NCBI RefSeq assembly: GCF_001898175.1
Contig: NZ_MKTH01000014.1
Span: 310,850 to 374,849, forward strand
Direction of reading: 5' to 3'
DNA length: 64,000 bases
Origin: Cellulomonas sp. 73-92
Lineage (GTDB): Bacteria; Actinomycetota; Actinomycetes; Actinomycetales; Cellulomonadaceae
The first letter of the stretch is position 1. Each line of letters opens with the position of its first letter. This document shows positions 28,362 through 36,971 of the stretch, one piece after another. The notes beneath the pieces were generated by a model. It had not been told where the DNA came from, did no database searches, and saw only the letters and a program-made list of their open reading frames with translations. Made by a program: the position numbers and the translations under genes.

Positions 28362-29369
28362 CTAGCGACCGCGGGCGACCTGTCGCTGGAGCTGGGCGAT
28401 CTGCTTCCAGCGCGCCCGCTCGGCCGCGGCCGCGCCCCGATCGGCGCGGATCGCCTGGTATCGCGCCTCGCGCTCGAGCTTGCGCCAGCTCGCGTACCGC
28501 CGCTCCGGCAGCTCGCCGGAGTCCAGCGCCGCACGGACCGCGCAGCCCGGTTCTGCGGTGTGGCTGCAGTCCGCGAAGCGGCACGACAGGGCGAGCTCGG
28601 CGATGTCGGCGAACGCCTGGCCGAGGGCGTCGTCGTCGGCGACGAGGCCGACGGACCGCACCCCGGGCGTGTCGATGAGCAGCGCGCCACCGGGGAGGCG
28701 GATCAGCTCCCGGTGGGTCGTGGTGTGGCGGCCGCGGCCGTCGTGGCGCCGCTCGCCGGTGGCCGCGACCTCCGACCCCGCCAGCGCGTTGGCGAGCGTG
28801 GACTTGCCGGCGCCGGACGGGCCGACCATGACGAACGTCACGCCGGCCGCCAGGAGCGCACGGACCGCGTCGAGGCCCAGGTCGTCCGGCACGCTCACCG
28901 TGTGCACGTCGACGCCGAGGGCGACGGCCGCGACGTCGACGGCGAGCACGGCCGGATCGGGCACGAGGTCGGCCTTCGTCAGCACCACGACGGGCGTCGC
29001 TCCCGAGGACCACGCCAGCGTCAGGAGCCGCTCGATCCGGCCCAGGTCCGGCTCGGGATCGAGGTGCTCGACGACGAGCACCACGTCGACGTTCGCGGCC
29101 AGCACCTGCGTCTGGGACGTCCGGCCGGCGCTGTCGCGCACCAGGACGCTGCGGCGGGTCAGGACCCGCCCGATCGCGTCGCCCGCGAGCTCGACGAGGT
29201 CGCCGACGGTCGGGACCACGCGCCCCTCGTCGCTCGGCGCCAGGCCGTCGCGGCCGAGCGGCACGCGAGTCGGTTCGTCGTCCAGGCCGGCGACGAGGCC
29301 GGCCTCGGGCACGACGAGGACCGCGCCCTTGTCGGCGCGGACCACCCGCCACGTCTGGATGCCCTGCAC
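28362..29369 (-). CDS. rsgA: Ribosome small-subunit-dependent GTPase A
   Basis: A 335-residue circularly permuted GTPase that checks late 30S subunit maturation. An N-terminal OB fold is followed by the permuted G motifs: VVLTKADL (G4), VGPSGAGKST (G1), GRHTTTHRE (G2) and LLIDTPGVR (G3). The C-terminal zinc site is CRFADCSHTAEPGC. The GTG start (VQGIQTWRVV) lies 7 nt after a TACCGT hexamer, predicting a leaderless mRNA. The 112 bp between this stop and the DUF222 stop hold nothing I can name. Confidence 0.93.
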   Translation of the reverse strand: MQGIQTWRVVRADKGAVLVVPEAGLVAGLDDEPTRVPLGRDGLAPSDEGRVVPTVGDLVELAGDAIGRVLTRRSVLVRDSAGRTSQTQVLAANVDVVLVVEHLDPEPDLGRIERLLTLAWSSGATPVVVLTKADLVPDPAVLAVDVAAVALGVDVHTVSVPDDLGLDAVRALLAAGVTFVMVGPSGAGKSTLANALAGSEVAATGERRHDGRGRHTTTHRELIRLPGGALLIDTPGVRSVGLVADDDALGQAFADIAELALSCRFADCSHTAEPGCAVRAALDSGELPERRYASWRKLEREARYQAIRADRGAAAAERARWKQIAQLQRQVARGR

Positions 29370-29376
29370 GGCGCCG

Positions 29377-29382
29377 ACGGTA
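29377..29382 (-). promoter_or_regulatory. -10 hexamer of rsgA (leaderless)
   Basis: TACCGT on the minus strand, 7 nt before the GTG at 29369; no SD sequence. Confidence 0.6.
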
Positions 29383-29445
29383 GGCCGTGCGCGCGGCCAC
29401 GACGAGTGATTTCGGGCCGCGGCCGGCAGGCGGCCAGGTGAACCG

Positions 29446-30642
29446 CTAAAGCAGCGAGCGGTAGACCTCGATGGTCCGGTCGCCGACGGCGGCCCACGAG
29501 AAGTGGTCCTCGACGCGCCGGCGTGCCGCGACGCCCCACGACGCGGCGAGCCCGGGGTCGGACACGACCTCGGTCAGGGCGGCCGCCAGGTCGTGCACGA
29601 ACTCCTCCGGGTGCACCGGTGTGCCGGTGCCGTCGGTGAGCTGCTCGATCGGGACGAGCCGGCCGGTGACGCCGTCGTCGACGACCTCGGGGATGCCACC
29701 GGTGGCGGTCCCGACGACCGGCAGCCCGACCGCCATCGCCTCGAGGTTGACGATCCCCAGCGGCTCGTAGATCGAGGGGCAGACGAACAGCGTGGACGAC
29801 GCCAGCACGGCGACGAGCTCGTCGCGCGGCAGCATCTTGTCTATCCACACGACGCCACTGCGCTTCGCCCGCAGCCCGTCGACCAGCCCCGTCACCTCGG
29901 CCAGCAGCTCCGGCGTGTCGGGTGCGCCCGCGCACAGCACGAGCTGCACCTCGTCGGGCAGCAGCTCGGCGGCGCGCAGCAGGTAGGGCAGGCCCTTCTG
30001 CCGGGTGATGCGCCCGACGAAGACCACGGCGGGCCGGGACGGGTCGACGCCGAGGGCGCGGGCCTTGGCCTCGGTCTCCGCCGCGTCCGCGGGGCGCTGC
30101 CAGCCGTCGAGGTCGATCCCGTTGTGCACCACGTGCACCTTGGCGGGGTCCACCTGCGGGTACACCCGCAGGATGTCGTCGCGCATCCCGCCCGACACGG
30201 CGATGACCCCGGCGGCGCCCTCGTAGGCGGTGCGCTCCGCCCACGACGACACGCGATAGCCGCCGCCCAGCTGCTCGGCCTTCCACGGCCGCAGCGGCTC
30301 GAGGCTGTGCGCGGTCAGGACGTGCGGGACGTCGTTGAGGAGGCCGGCGAGGTGACCCGCCAGGTTCGCGTACCAGGTGTGCGAGTGCACGAGGTCGGTC
30401 CCGTCGACGCCGGCCACGATCGACAGGTCGACGCCCAACGTGCGCAGGGCGGCGTTGGCGCCGGCGAGCTCGTCGGGCTCGTCGTACCCGTGGACGCCGG
30501 GCTCGCCGGCCCGTGGCCCGTCGAAGCAGTGGACCTGGACGTCGACCGAGCGGCGCAGCACGCTCGCCAGCTCCGCGACGTGCACCCCGGCACCGCCGTA
30601 GACGTACGGCGGGTACTCGCGGGTGATGAGGTCGACGCGCAC
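29446..30642 (-). CDS. glgA: Glycogen synthase / maltose-1-phosphate synthase (GlgA/GlgM type)
   Basis: A 398-residue GT-B glycosyltransferase of the short actinobacterial GlgA class. The N terminus has REYPPYVYGGAGVHV (donor loop), then AHSLEPLRPWK, a linker, FVGRITRQKGLPYLL, and the C-terminal EPLGIVNLEAMAVGLPVV nucleotide-sugar site. In mycobacteria the homologue GlgM uses ADP-glucose to make maltose-1-phosphate for alpha-glucan synthesis; older annotation calls it glycogen synthase. GAGGAG lies 7 nt before the GTG start. Divergent from glgC, which supplies ADP-glucose. Confidence 0.92.
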   Translation of the reverse strand: MRVDLITREYPPYVYGGAGVHVAELASVLRRSVDVQVHCFDGPRAGEPGVHGYDEPDELAGANAALRTLGVDLSIVAGVDGTDLVHSHTWYANLAGHLAGLLNDVPHVLTAHSLEPLRPWKAEQLGGGYRVSSWAERTAYEGAAGVIAVSGGMRDDILRVYPQVDPAKVHVVHNGIDLDGWQRPADAAETEAKARALGVDPSRPAVVFVGRITRQKGLPYLLRAAELLPDEVQLVLCAGAPDTPELLAEVTGLVDGLRAKRSGVVWIDKMLPRDELVAVLASSTLFVCPSIYEPLGIVNLEAMAVGLPVVGTATGGIPEVVDDGVTGRLVPIEQLTDGTGTPVHPEEFVHDLAAALTEVVSDPGLAASWGVAARRRVEDHFSWAAVGDRTIEVYRSLL

Positions 30643-30689
30643 CCTTGCTCCTCGGCTCGCAGGATCGGCCGCCGCGGCGACCTGGCGAC

Positions 30690-30695
30690 ACGGTA
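30690..30695 (-). promoter_or_regulatory. Possible glgA -10 hexamer
   Basis: TACCGT on the minus strand, 47 nt before the glgA GTG. Unlike most promoters in this window it would give a leader of about 40 nt, in agreement with the visible SD sequence. Confidence 0.35.
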
Positions 30696-30730
30696 GCGCG
30701 CGCCCGCTCGTCGTCGCCCTTCCGTACGCC

Positions 30731-30736
30731 TAAGGT
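30731..30736 (+). promoter_or_regulatory. -10 hexamer of glgC (leaderless)
   Basis: TAAGGT, 6 nt before the ATG at 30743; no SD sequence. Confidence 0.6.
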
Positions 30737-30742
30737 CCAGGT

Positions 30743-31984
30743 ATGGCTGCGCCGCGGGTCCTCGCCATCGTCCTCGCCGGCGGCGAGGGCAAGCGCCTCA
30801 TGCCGTTGACGGCACACCGCGCCAAACCAGCGGTGCCGTTCGGCGGCATCTACCGCCTCATCGACTTCGCGCTGTCGAACGTCATCAACTCGCACTACCT
30901 GCACGTCATCGTGCTGACCCAGTACAAGTCGCACAGCCTCGACCGGCACGTGTCCCGGACGTGGCGCATGTCGCCGCTGCTCGGCAACTATGTCGCCGCC
31001 GTCCCCGCGCAGCAGCGTGTCGGCAAGCACTGGTACCTCGGCAGCGCGGACGCGATCTACCAGTGCCTCAACATCATCGACGACGAGCGGCCGGACATCG
31101 TCGTCGTCGTCGGCGCGGACCACGTGTACCGGATGGACTTCTCGCAGATGGTCGACGCGCACGTCTCGTCGGGCGCCGAGATGACCGTCGCGGGCATCCG
31201 CCAGCCGATCTCCCTGGCCGACCAGTTCGGCGTCATCGAGACCGACGCGGCCGACCCGAGCCGCATCGCGGCGTTCCGCGAGAAGCCGAGCGACCCGGTC
31301 GGCCTCGCGGACTCCCCCGGCGAGGTCCTCGCCTCGATGGGCAACTACGTGTTCGACGCGGAAGCCCTGGTCAAGGCCGTCACCCGGGACGCCGAGGACG
31401 TCAACAGCCGCCACGACATGGGCGGCGACATCGTGCCGGCGTTCGTCGACGCGGGCACCGCCGGTGTCTACGACTTCATCCGCAACGACGTGCCGGGCTC
31501 GACGCCACGTGACCGCGACTACTGGCGGGACGTCGGCACGCTCGACGCCTACTACGAGGCGAACATCGACCTCATCGCCATCGAGCCGGTGTTCAACCTC
31601 TACAACGAGGAGTGGCCGCTGTTCGCCGGCACCATGAGCCTGCCGCCGGCGAAGTTCGTCCACGCCGGGCCCGGGCGCCTGGGGCACGCGGCCGACTCGA
31701 TCGTCTCCCCGGGCGTCGTCATCTCCGGCGCGACGGTCTCCCGCTCGGTGCTGTCGCCGGGCGTGCGGATGCACTCGTGGTCGCAGGTGACCGATTCCGT
31801 GCTCATGGACGGCGTCATCGTCAACCGGCACGCGCAGGTGCACCGCGCGATCCTCGACAAGAACGTCATCGTCCCCGAGCGGGGCCGGGTCGGGATCGAC
31901 CGCGAGCACGACCTGGCGCGCGGCTTCACCGTGACGGAGAGCGGGATCACGGTCGTGCCGAAGGGCACCGTGCTCGCGGACTAG
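30743..31984 (+). CDS. glgC: Glucose-1-phosphate adenylyltransferase
   Basis: Makes ADP-glucose from glucose-1-phosphate and ATP, the committed step of glycogen synthesis. At 413 residues it is full length. An N-terminal nucleotidyltransferase domain has [33 protein letters not shown], and GSADAIYQ; the C-terminal left-handed beta-helix (from about 295) has [20 protein letters not shown]. The allosteric N terminus is present. The stop codon directly abuts the stop of the convergent DUF1015 gene with no base between. Confidence 0.96.
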   Translation: MAAPRVLAIVLAGGEGKRLMPLTAHRAKPAVPFGGIYRLIDFALSNVINSHYLHVIVLTQYKSHSLDRHVSRTWRMSPLLGNYVAAVPAQQRVGKHWYLGSADAIYQCLNIIDDERPDIVVVVGADHVYRMDFSQMVDAHVSSGAEMTVAGIRQPISLADQFGVIETDAADPSRIAAFREKPSDPVGLADSPGEVLASMGNYVFDAEALVKAVTRDAEDVNSRHDMGGDIVPAFVDAGTAGVYDFIRNDVPGSTPRDRDYWRDVGTLDAYYEANIDLIAIEPVFNLYNEEWPLFAGTMSLPPAKFVHAGPGRLGHAADSIVSPGVVISGATVSRSVLSPGVRMHSWSQVTDSVLMDGVIVNRHAQVHRAILDKNVIVPERGRVGIDREHDLARGFTVTESGITVVPKGTVLAD

Positions 31985-33202
31985 CTACTCGATCGGGTGG
32001 ACGAAGAGGCCGGAGAGGAGCTTCGGCTCGAACCAGGTCGACTTCGGCGGCATCACCTGGCCGCCGTCGGCGACGTCCATCACCTCGACGGGCGAGGTCG
32101 GGTGCATCGCGAAGGCGACGGCGAACTCGCCGGAGTCGACGAGCCGCTCGAGCTCCGCCGTGCCACGGATGCCGCCGACGAAGGCGATCCGCGTGTCGGT
32201 CCGCGGGTCGACGATGCCCAGCAGCGGCGCGAGCACCCGGTCCTGGAGCACGGAGACGTCGAGCCGCGCGATCGGGTCGGCCTCGTCGACCACGCCCGGC
32301 CGGGCGGTCGCGGTCCACCACGCGCCGCCGAGGTAGACGCCGACCTGGTGCCGCTCGAGCGCCGGGGCGGCCGCGGCAGGCGTCACGACGAAGTCCGCGC
32401 CCAGTGCCTCGACGAACGCGGCAGCGGTGAGCCCGCACAGGTCCCGCACCACGCGGTTGTAGGCGAGGATCGTCAGCTCGTCGGAGGGGAAGACGACGGC
32501 CGGGAACTCGGCCGCCCCGGGTCGCGGGTCCTTCGCGGCCAGGCGCGCCGCCGCGGCGCTGCGGTGGTGGCCGTCGGCGACGTACAGGACCGGCGTCTCG
32601 GCGAACGCCGCCTCCAGCGCCTCCACGTCGGCGGCCTCGGCGACCGTCCACATCGTGTGGCGCACGCCGTCGCGCTCCAGGACGTAGTCCGGCTCGCCGG
32701 CGGTGACGCCGGCCAGCACCTCCGCCACCCGCGACGCGCCGGGCGCGGCCGGCCGGTACATGAGGAACACCGGCTCGTCGTGCGCGCCGAGCGCCTCGAT
32801 GTGCTCGGTGCGGTCGTTCTCCTTGTCGGGACGGGTGTGCTCGTGGACGGCGATGACGCTCGCGCGGTAGTCGGCGGCCGTGACGGCGGCGACCACGCCG
32901 GTCTGGGACGCGCTCCCCATCTCCTGCCGGTAGACGAGCAGCCCCGGCGCGGCGTCGCGGACGAGCGTGCCGCGCCGCTCGAACGCCTCCAGCACCTCCC
33001 GCCCGAACCGGTGCACCTCGGCGGCGCCCGCGCCGGCCGGCAGCCCGATCTCCGGGCGCGAGACCCGCAGGAAGCTGTCAGGGTTCCCCTCGGCGATCGC
33101 GGTGGCCTCCGCGGTGTCGACCACGTCGTACGGCGGTGCGGCGACCGCCGCCACCAGGTCACGGGGTGGGCGGAGGGCGACGAACGCGCGAACGGTGGCC
33201 AC
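31985..33202 (-). CDS. DUF1015 family protein
   Basis: A 405-residue soluble protein. The opening VRAFVALRPPRDLVAAVAAPPYDVVDT, in parts (FVALRPP, AAPPYDVV), the ADGHHRSAAAARLA motif at about residue 200, and the end (MPPKSTWFEPKLLSGL) identify DUF1015. Members are often called SerB-associated or HTH proteins without proof of activity; the conserved DGHHR suggests a catalytic or metal site. The start at GTG 33202 is chosen by family alignment. It converges on glgC with the stops touching. Confidence 0.87.
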   Translation of the reverse strand: MATVRAFVALRPPRDLVAAVAAPPYDVVDTAEATAIAEGNPDSFLRVSRPEIGLPAGAGAAEVHRFGREVLEAFERRGTLVRDAAPGLLVYRQEMGSASQTGVVAAVTAADYRASVIAVHEHTRPDKENDRTEHIEALGAHDEPVFLMYRPAAPGASRVAEVLAGVTAGEPDYVLERDGVRHTMWTVAEAADVEALEAAFAETPVLYVADGHHRSAAAARLAAKDPRPGAAEFPAVVFPSDELTILAYNRVVRDLCGLTAAAFVEALGADFVVTPAAAAPALERHQVGVYLGGAWWTATARPGVVDEADPIARLDVSVLQDRVLAPLLGIVDPRTDTRIAFVGGIRGTAELERLVDSGEFAVAFAMHPTSPVEVMDVADGGQVMPPKSTWFEPKLLSGLFVHPIE

Positions 33203-33291
33203 GGGGCCACGATCCCACAGCGGTGCGCAAGCAGCCGGGTTGCCCGAACTCCGGGCGCCCGGCGCTCCGGACGGCCGCCGCCCGCCCAGGC

Positions 33292-33798
33292 TCAGGCGGG
33301 GACGTGCAGCCGCACCAGCCGGGCGGAGCCCCGCACCAGGTCCGCCCACGCGCCGGTGATCGTCGACACCGACCACGCGGCCGTCGGCACGCCGAGCTGG
33401 ACGCGGGCGTAGGTGGCCTCGTCGGACCCCAGGCCTGCCAACGCCGTGGCGGTCTGTGACATCGCGGGCTCGTGACCCACGACGAGCACGACACGCGCAG
33501 CCTCGTCGGCCGTCCGCAGCGCGGCCAGGACCTGGTCGACGCCGGCGTCGTACAGGTCGTCGGCGAACCGCACCTCGGGCTCCGCGTGCAGCGTCGCGTG
33601 GGCGAGCTGCCAGGTCTGACGCGTCCGGACCGACGGTGAGCACAGCACGAGGTCCGGCACCAGCCCCGCGGCGACCATGGCGGTGCCGACCTCCGCCGAC
33701 TGCCGACGGCCCCGCGTGGTGAGGGGACGCTGCACGTCGGGCACGTCGAGGCCGTGCTCGGCCTTCGCGTGGCGCAGGAGCACCAGCCGGTGGGTCAC
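33292..33798 (-). CDS. SixA-type histidine phosphatase family protein
   Basis: A 168-residue protein with the phosphohistidine nucleophile motif LVLLRHAKAEHG at residues 5-16, the second arginine in CSPSVRTRQTW, and the second histidine in VVLVVGHEPAMS. Related to SixA, which removes phosphate from histidine phosphotransfer proteins, but small-molecule substrates are equally possible. It lies 15 bp after fabI on the same strand, so it is probably the third gene of the fabG-fabI transcript. Confidence 0.87.
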   Translation of the reverse strand: MTHRLVLLRHAKAEHGLDVPDVQRPLTTRGRRQSAEVGTAMVAAGLVPDLVLCSPSVRTRQTWQLAHATLHAEPEVRFADDLYDAGVDQVLAALRTADEAARVVLVVGHEPAMSQTATALAGLGSDEATYARVQLGVPTAAWSVSTITGAWADLVRGSARLVRLHVPA

Positions 33799-33813
33799 CG
33801 GCTCAGGCTGCCA

Positions 33814-34581
33814 CTACTGGCCCATGGCGTGCACGCCGCCGTCGACGTGCACGATCTCCCCCGTGGTCGCCGGGAACCAGTCCGACAGGAGCGCGACGAC
33901 GGCACGCGCGGCGGGCTCCGCCGTCGTCAGGTCCCAGCCGAGGGGGGCGCGGTCCGACCAGCCGGCCTCCATCGTCTCGAAGCCGGGGATCGACTTGGCG
34001 GCCGTCGTGCGGATCGGCCCCGCCGAGACGAGGTTGACCCGCACGCCGTGGGGGCCGAGGTCCCGGGCCAGGTAGCGGGCGGTCGACTCGAACGCCGCCT
34101 TGGCGACGCCCATCCAGTCGTAGACCGGCCACGCGTACCGCGCGTCGAACGTCAGGCCGACGAGCCCGGAGCCCTGCGTCAGCAACGGCAGCGTGGCCGT
34201 GGCCAGGGACTTCAGCGAGTAGGCGGACACGTGCAGCGCCGTCGCGACGTCGGGCCACTCGCCCGCGAGGAAGTTCCCGCCCATGACCGACTGCGGTGCG
34301 AAGCCGATGGAGTGCACCACGCCGTCGAGGTGGTCGGCGTGCTCGCGCACGCGCTCGGGCAGCGCCGCGAGGTCCTCGTCGTTCGTCACGTCGAGCTGGA
34401 CCACGGGCGCCGGCGCGGGCAGCCGGCGGGCGATGACCTCGGTGAGCCGGAGCTGCTTGCCGAAGCTCGTCAGGACGACGTTCGCGCCCTCCTCCTGCGC
34501 GAGCCGCGCGGCGTGGAACGCGATCGACGCGTCGGTGAGCACACCGGTGATGAGCAGGGTCTTGCCCTCGAGCAGAGCCAT
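33814..34581 (-). CDS. fabI: Enoyl-[acyl-carrier-protein] reductase
   Basis: NADH-dependent reductase of the last step of the fatty-acid elongation cycle, closest in layout to InhA. 255 residues: nucleotide site KTLLITGVLTDASIA, catalytic Tyr-Lys in FDARYAWPVYDWMGVAKAA (Tyr in PVYDWM, Lys in VAKAA), and the substrate loop NLVSAGPIRTTAAKSI. GGAAGGA lies 5-6 nt before the ATG. It follows fabG by 44 bp, the same order as mabA-inhA in mycobacteria, and is the expected target of diazaborine or isoniazid-type inhibitors. Confidence 0.94.
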   Translation of the reverse strand: MALLEGKTLLITGVLTDASIAFHAARLAQEEGANVVLTSFGKQLRLTEVIARRLPAPAPVVQLDVTNDEDLAALPERVREHADHLDGVVHSIGFAPQSVMGGNFLAGEWPDVATALHVSAYSLKSLATATLPLLTQGSGLVGLTFDARYAWPVYDWMGVAKAAFESTARYLARDLGPHGVRVNLVSAGPIRTTAAKSIPGFETMEAGWSDRAPLGWDLTTAEPAARAVVALLSDWFPATTGEIVHVDGGVHAMGQ

Positions 34582-34625
34582 GGGGGTCCTTCCGTGTCCG
34601 TCGGCGTGGGGCGCAGCGGCCCGGG

Positions 34626-35342
34626 TCAGTGGCCCATCCCGAGGCCGCCGTCCACCGGGACGACCGCCCCGGAGATGTAGCCGGCACCGGGCGAGGCGAG
34701 GAACTCGACGGCCGCGGCGACCTCGTCGGCGGTCGCGAACCGACCGGCGGGGATCGCCTTGAGGTAGGAGTCACGCAGGTCGTCGGGCAGCGCGCGCGTC
34801 ATGTCGGTGTCGACGAAGCCTGGCGCCACCACGTTGGCGGTGATCCCCCGGCCGCCCAGCTCACGCGTGATCGACCGCGCCATGCCGACGAGCCCGGCCT
34901 TCGACGCGGCGTAGTTCACCTGGCCGGTCTGCCCGTACAGGCCGACGACCGAGGAGATGAGCACGATGCGACCGCGGCGCAGCCGGATCATCGACTTCGA
35001 GGCGCGGCGCACCACCCGGAACGAGCCGACGAGGTTGACGTCGAGGACCTCCTCGAAGTCCTCGTCGGACATCCGCATGAGCAGGCCGTCGCGCGTGATC
35101 CCGGCGTTGGCGACGAGCACCTCGACGGGGCCGTGCGCCGCCTCGACGGCGGCGAACCCGGCGTCGACCGCCGCGGTGTCACGCACGTCGGCGACGACAC
35201 CCAGCACCCCGTCCGGCAGCTCGCCGGAGCGGTAGAACGTCGCGACCCGGTCACCCGCCGCCACGAAGCGCTCGGCGATGGCACGGCCGATGCCGCGGGC
35301 CGCGCCGGTGACCAGGACGCTGCGGGGTTCGGGAGCAGGCAC
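34626..35342 (-). CDS. fabG: 3-oxoacyl-[acyl-carrier-protein] reductase
   Basis: A 238-residue short-chain dehydrogenase that reduces beta-ketoacyl-ACP with NADPH. Motifs: VTGAARGIGRAIAE, NAGITRDGLLMRM, catalytic Ser in ISSVVGLYGQ, YAASKAG with Tyr and Lys, and VAPGFVDTDMT. I chose GTG at 35342 (VPAPEPRSVLVTG) because TACCGT lies 7 nt before it, giving a leaderless mRNA; longer upstream frames add unconserved sequence. First gene of fabG-fabI-SixA-like, divergent from the DUF3099 gene. Confidence 0.93.
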   Translation of the reverse strand: MPAPEPRSVLVTGAARGIGRAIAERFVAAGDRVATFYRSGELPDGVLGVVADVRDTAAVDAGFAAVEAAHGPVEVLVANAGITRDGLLMRMSDEDFEEVLDVNLVGSFRVVRRASKSMIRLRRGRIVLISSVVGLYGQTGQVNYAASKAGLVGMARSITRELGGRGITANVVAPGFVDTDMTRALPDDLRDSYLKAIPAGRFATADEVAAAVEFLASPGAGYISGAVVPVDGGLGMGH

Positions 35343-35349
35343 GGGCTCG

Positions 35350-35355
35350 ACGGTA
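35350..35355 (-). promoter_or_regulatory. -10 hexamer of fabG (leaderless)
   Basis: TACCGT on the minus strand, 7 nt before the GTG at 35342; no SD sequence. Confidence 0.6.
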
Positions 35356-35410
35356 GCCCACGGTCCCCACCCTCCCGGCGTGGGGCCCCGCACACGATGC
35401 CCCCGGCCGG

Positions 35411-35427
35411 TTGTGGACAGTCCACAA
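35411..35427. promoter_or_regulatory. 17-bp perfect palindrome upstream of the DUF3099 gene
   Basis: TTGTGGAC a GTCCACAA: 8-bp perfect arms around one base. Its left end TTGTGG is placed as a -35 for the TACGAT hexamer (spacer 15), so a bound protein would block the promoter. It resembles a DnaA box (TGTGGACAA, one mismatch), but there is only one, so an origin is not implied. Confidence 0.55.
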
Positions 35428-35431
35428 GACC

Positions 35432-35437
35432 TACGAT
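35432..35437 (+). promoter_or_regulatory. -10 hexamer of the DUF3099 gene (leaderless)
   Basis: TACGAT, 6 nt before the ATG at 35444; no SD sequence. The palindrome at 35411-35427 overlaps the -35 position. Confidence 0.6.
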
Positions 35438-35443
35438 CGAGGC

Positions 35444-35785
35444 ATGGGCATCGGGCGGCGCACCAGGCGCGGGAAGCCGCAGGTGCAGGCCATCACCTCG
35501 GCCCCGGCGTCGCTGGCCGACGACCAGGCCCGCCGCCAGCGGCGATACCTGATCCAGATGGGCGCCCGCGTGGTGTGCTTCATCGGTGCGATCCTCGCCT
35601 GGCCCCACGTGCCGATGATCGTCGGCATCCTGCTGGTCGCCGCCGCCGCGGTGCTTCCCTACATCGCCGTCCTCGGTGCGAACGCCGGACGCGAACGGCA
35701 GGAGTACGACCCCGAACCCCTGACACGCGAGCTGCCGCCGGCGCCGTCGCACGACGCGCTCGGCCCCTCCGGAGGCCCCCGATGA
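35444..35785 (+). CDS. DUF3099 family small membrane protein
   Basis: A 113-residue protein: basic N terminus (MGIGRRTRRGK), the family motif ITSAPASLADDQARRQRRYLI, two membrane helices (MGARVVCFIGAILAW and VPMIVGILLVAAAAVLPYIAVLG), and an acidic, Pro-rich tail. DUF3099 is actinobacterial and of unknown function. It overlaps the next gene as ATGA and leads a three-gene unit with the zinc-type protein and SURF1, hinting at a role near cytochrome oxidase assembly (inference from context only). Confidence 0.87.
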   Translation: MGIGRRTRRGKPQVQAITSAPASLADDQARRQRRYLIQMGARVVCFIGAILAWPHVPMIVGILLVAAAAVLPYIAVLGANAGRERQEYDPEPLTRELPPAPSHDALGPSGGPR

Positions 35786-36018
35786 CGCAGAACCCCGCCC
35801 CCGACGCCGTCGGAGAGCTCGTCTGCAGCGCGCGGAAGTGCCGCGCCGAGGCGGTCTGGGGCGTGCTCTGGAACAACCCGAAGATCCACACGCCCGAGCG
35901 CCGCAAGGTGTGGCTGGCCTGCGGGGCGCACCGCGAGTACCTCGAGGACTACCTCCGGGTCCGCGGCTTCCTGCGCGACGTGGTGCCGGTGGCCCAGCTG
36001 GAGCGGGCGGAGGCGTGA
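35782..36018 (+). CDS. Small Cys/His protein, probable zinc binder (78 aa)
   Basis: A 78-residue soluble protein with C15-x4-C20 (CSARKC) and C47-x2-H50 (CGAH), spaced like a zinc site. The middle (WGVLWNNPKIHTPERRKVWLA) is strongly aromatic and basic. I do not recognise a named family. ATGA overlap with DUF3099 before it and GTGA overlap with SURF1 after it, so all three are translationally coupled. Confidence 0.78.
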   Translation: MTQNPAPDAVGELVCSARKCRAEAVWGVLWNNPKIHTPERRKVWLACGAHREYLEDYLRVRGFLRDVVPVAQLERAEA

Positions 36019-36971
36019 GCGCCTCGTCCGCCGCTGTGCGCCGGGCCGCCGTGCTGGTGCTCGTGGCGCTGGCGGTCGCGACGACGTGCACGCTGCTCGG
36101 TCGCTGGCAGTGGAACAAGCACGTCACGCGCGACGCGCTCATCGCGACGGTCGAGGCGAACTGGGCCGCCCCACCCGTGCCGCTGGCGTCGCTCGTGGGC
36201 GCGCCGGGCGACGAGCCGACCGCGTCCGGCGAGTGGCGCTCGGTCAGCCTCACCGGCCACTACCTCAGCGGCTCGGCGGTCCTGCTGCGCAACCGCCCGG
36301 TCAACGGCCAGCCCGCCTACCACGTGCTGGTGCCGTTCCAGGCCGACGGCGGCGGCGTCCTCGTCGTCGACCGCGGCTGGGTTCCCGTCGGCAACGACGC
36401 GCAGCGCGGCACGGACGTTCCCACCCCACCGGCCGGCACCGTCGACCTCGTCGCGCGCCTGCGGCTGCCCGAGCCGCCCTCGTCCCGCTCCGCTCCCCCC
36501 GGCCAGGTGCAGAACTTCTCGCCCACCCAGGTGCTCGCGGCCGGCAGCGTTCCCCCCGGCACGCCGGCCTACCGCTGGTACGCCGGCCTCGTCTCGGAGA
36601 CCCCCGCGCCCGCCACGCCGCTGCAGACCCTCGCGACGCCGTCGACCGATCCCGGCCCGTACCTCTCGTACGCGGTGCAGTGGTGGGTGTTCGCCCTCGG
36701 CGCCCTGGCGGCCTTCGGCTGGATGGCGCGCCGCGAGATCGTCGACGACCTCGCCGCCGGCGCCCCGGTCGCCGTCCGCGCGGCCCGTGCGGGAGCCGAC
36801 GACGACGAGTCAGCGCTCGCGCCCGTCGCGGCTGCCACCAGCGTGCCCGAGAGGCCGGCGGCGTCCACCCCGCGCGCCGCTCCCCAGGCCTCCCAGCGCC
36901 GCAAGGGTCGCGACGAGCTCGCCGAGGACGCCCTCCTCGACGCGCAGCGTCCCGGCAGCCCGCCCGCATGA
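36015..36971 (+). CDS. SURF1 family cytochrome oxidase assembly protein
   Basis: A 318-residue protein with the classical SURF1 layout: one N-terminal helix (AAVLVLVALAVATTCTLLG) followed by the family signature GRWQWNKH, a large extracytoplasmic domain (LLRNRPVNGQPAYHVLVPF, VVDRGWVPVG), and a second helix near residue 220 (YAVQWWVFALGALAAFGW). SURF1 supports heme-copper oxidase maturation. The C-terminal 75 residues are an actinobacterial cytoplasmic extension rich in Ala, Arg and Pro. Start GTG overlaps the previous stop. Confidence 0.9.
   Translation: MSASSAAVRRAAVLVLVALAVATTCTLLGRWQWNKHVTRDALIATVEANWAAPPVPLASLVGAPGDEPTASGEWRSVSLTGHYLSGSAVLLRNRPVNGQPAYHVLVPFQADGGGVLVVDRGWVPVGNDAQRGTDVPTPPAGTVDLVARLRLPEPPSSRSAPPGQVQNFSPTQVLAAGSVPPGTPAYRWYAGLVSETPAPATPLQTLATPSTDPGPYLSYAVQWWVFALGALAAFGWMARREIVDDLAAGAPVAVRAARAGADDDESALAPVAAATSVPERPAASTPRAAPQASQRRKGRDELAEDALLDAQRPGSPPA

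Noticed and set aside
35411-35427. Replication origin or DnaA-box cluster
   Set aside because: Only one DnaA-like box, no AT-rich unwinding region and none of dnaA, dnaN or gyrB nearby.
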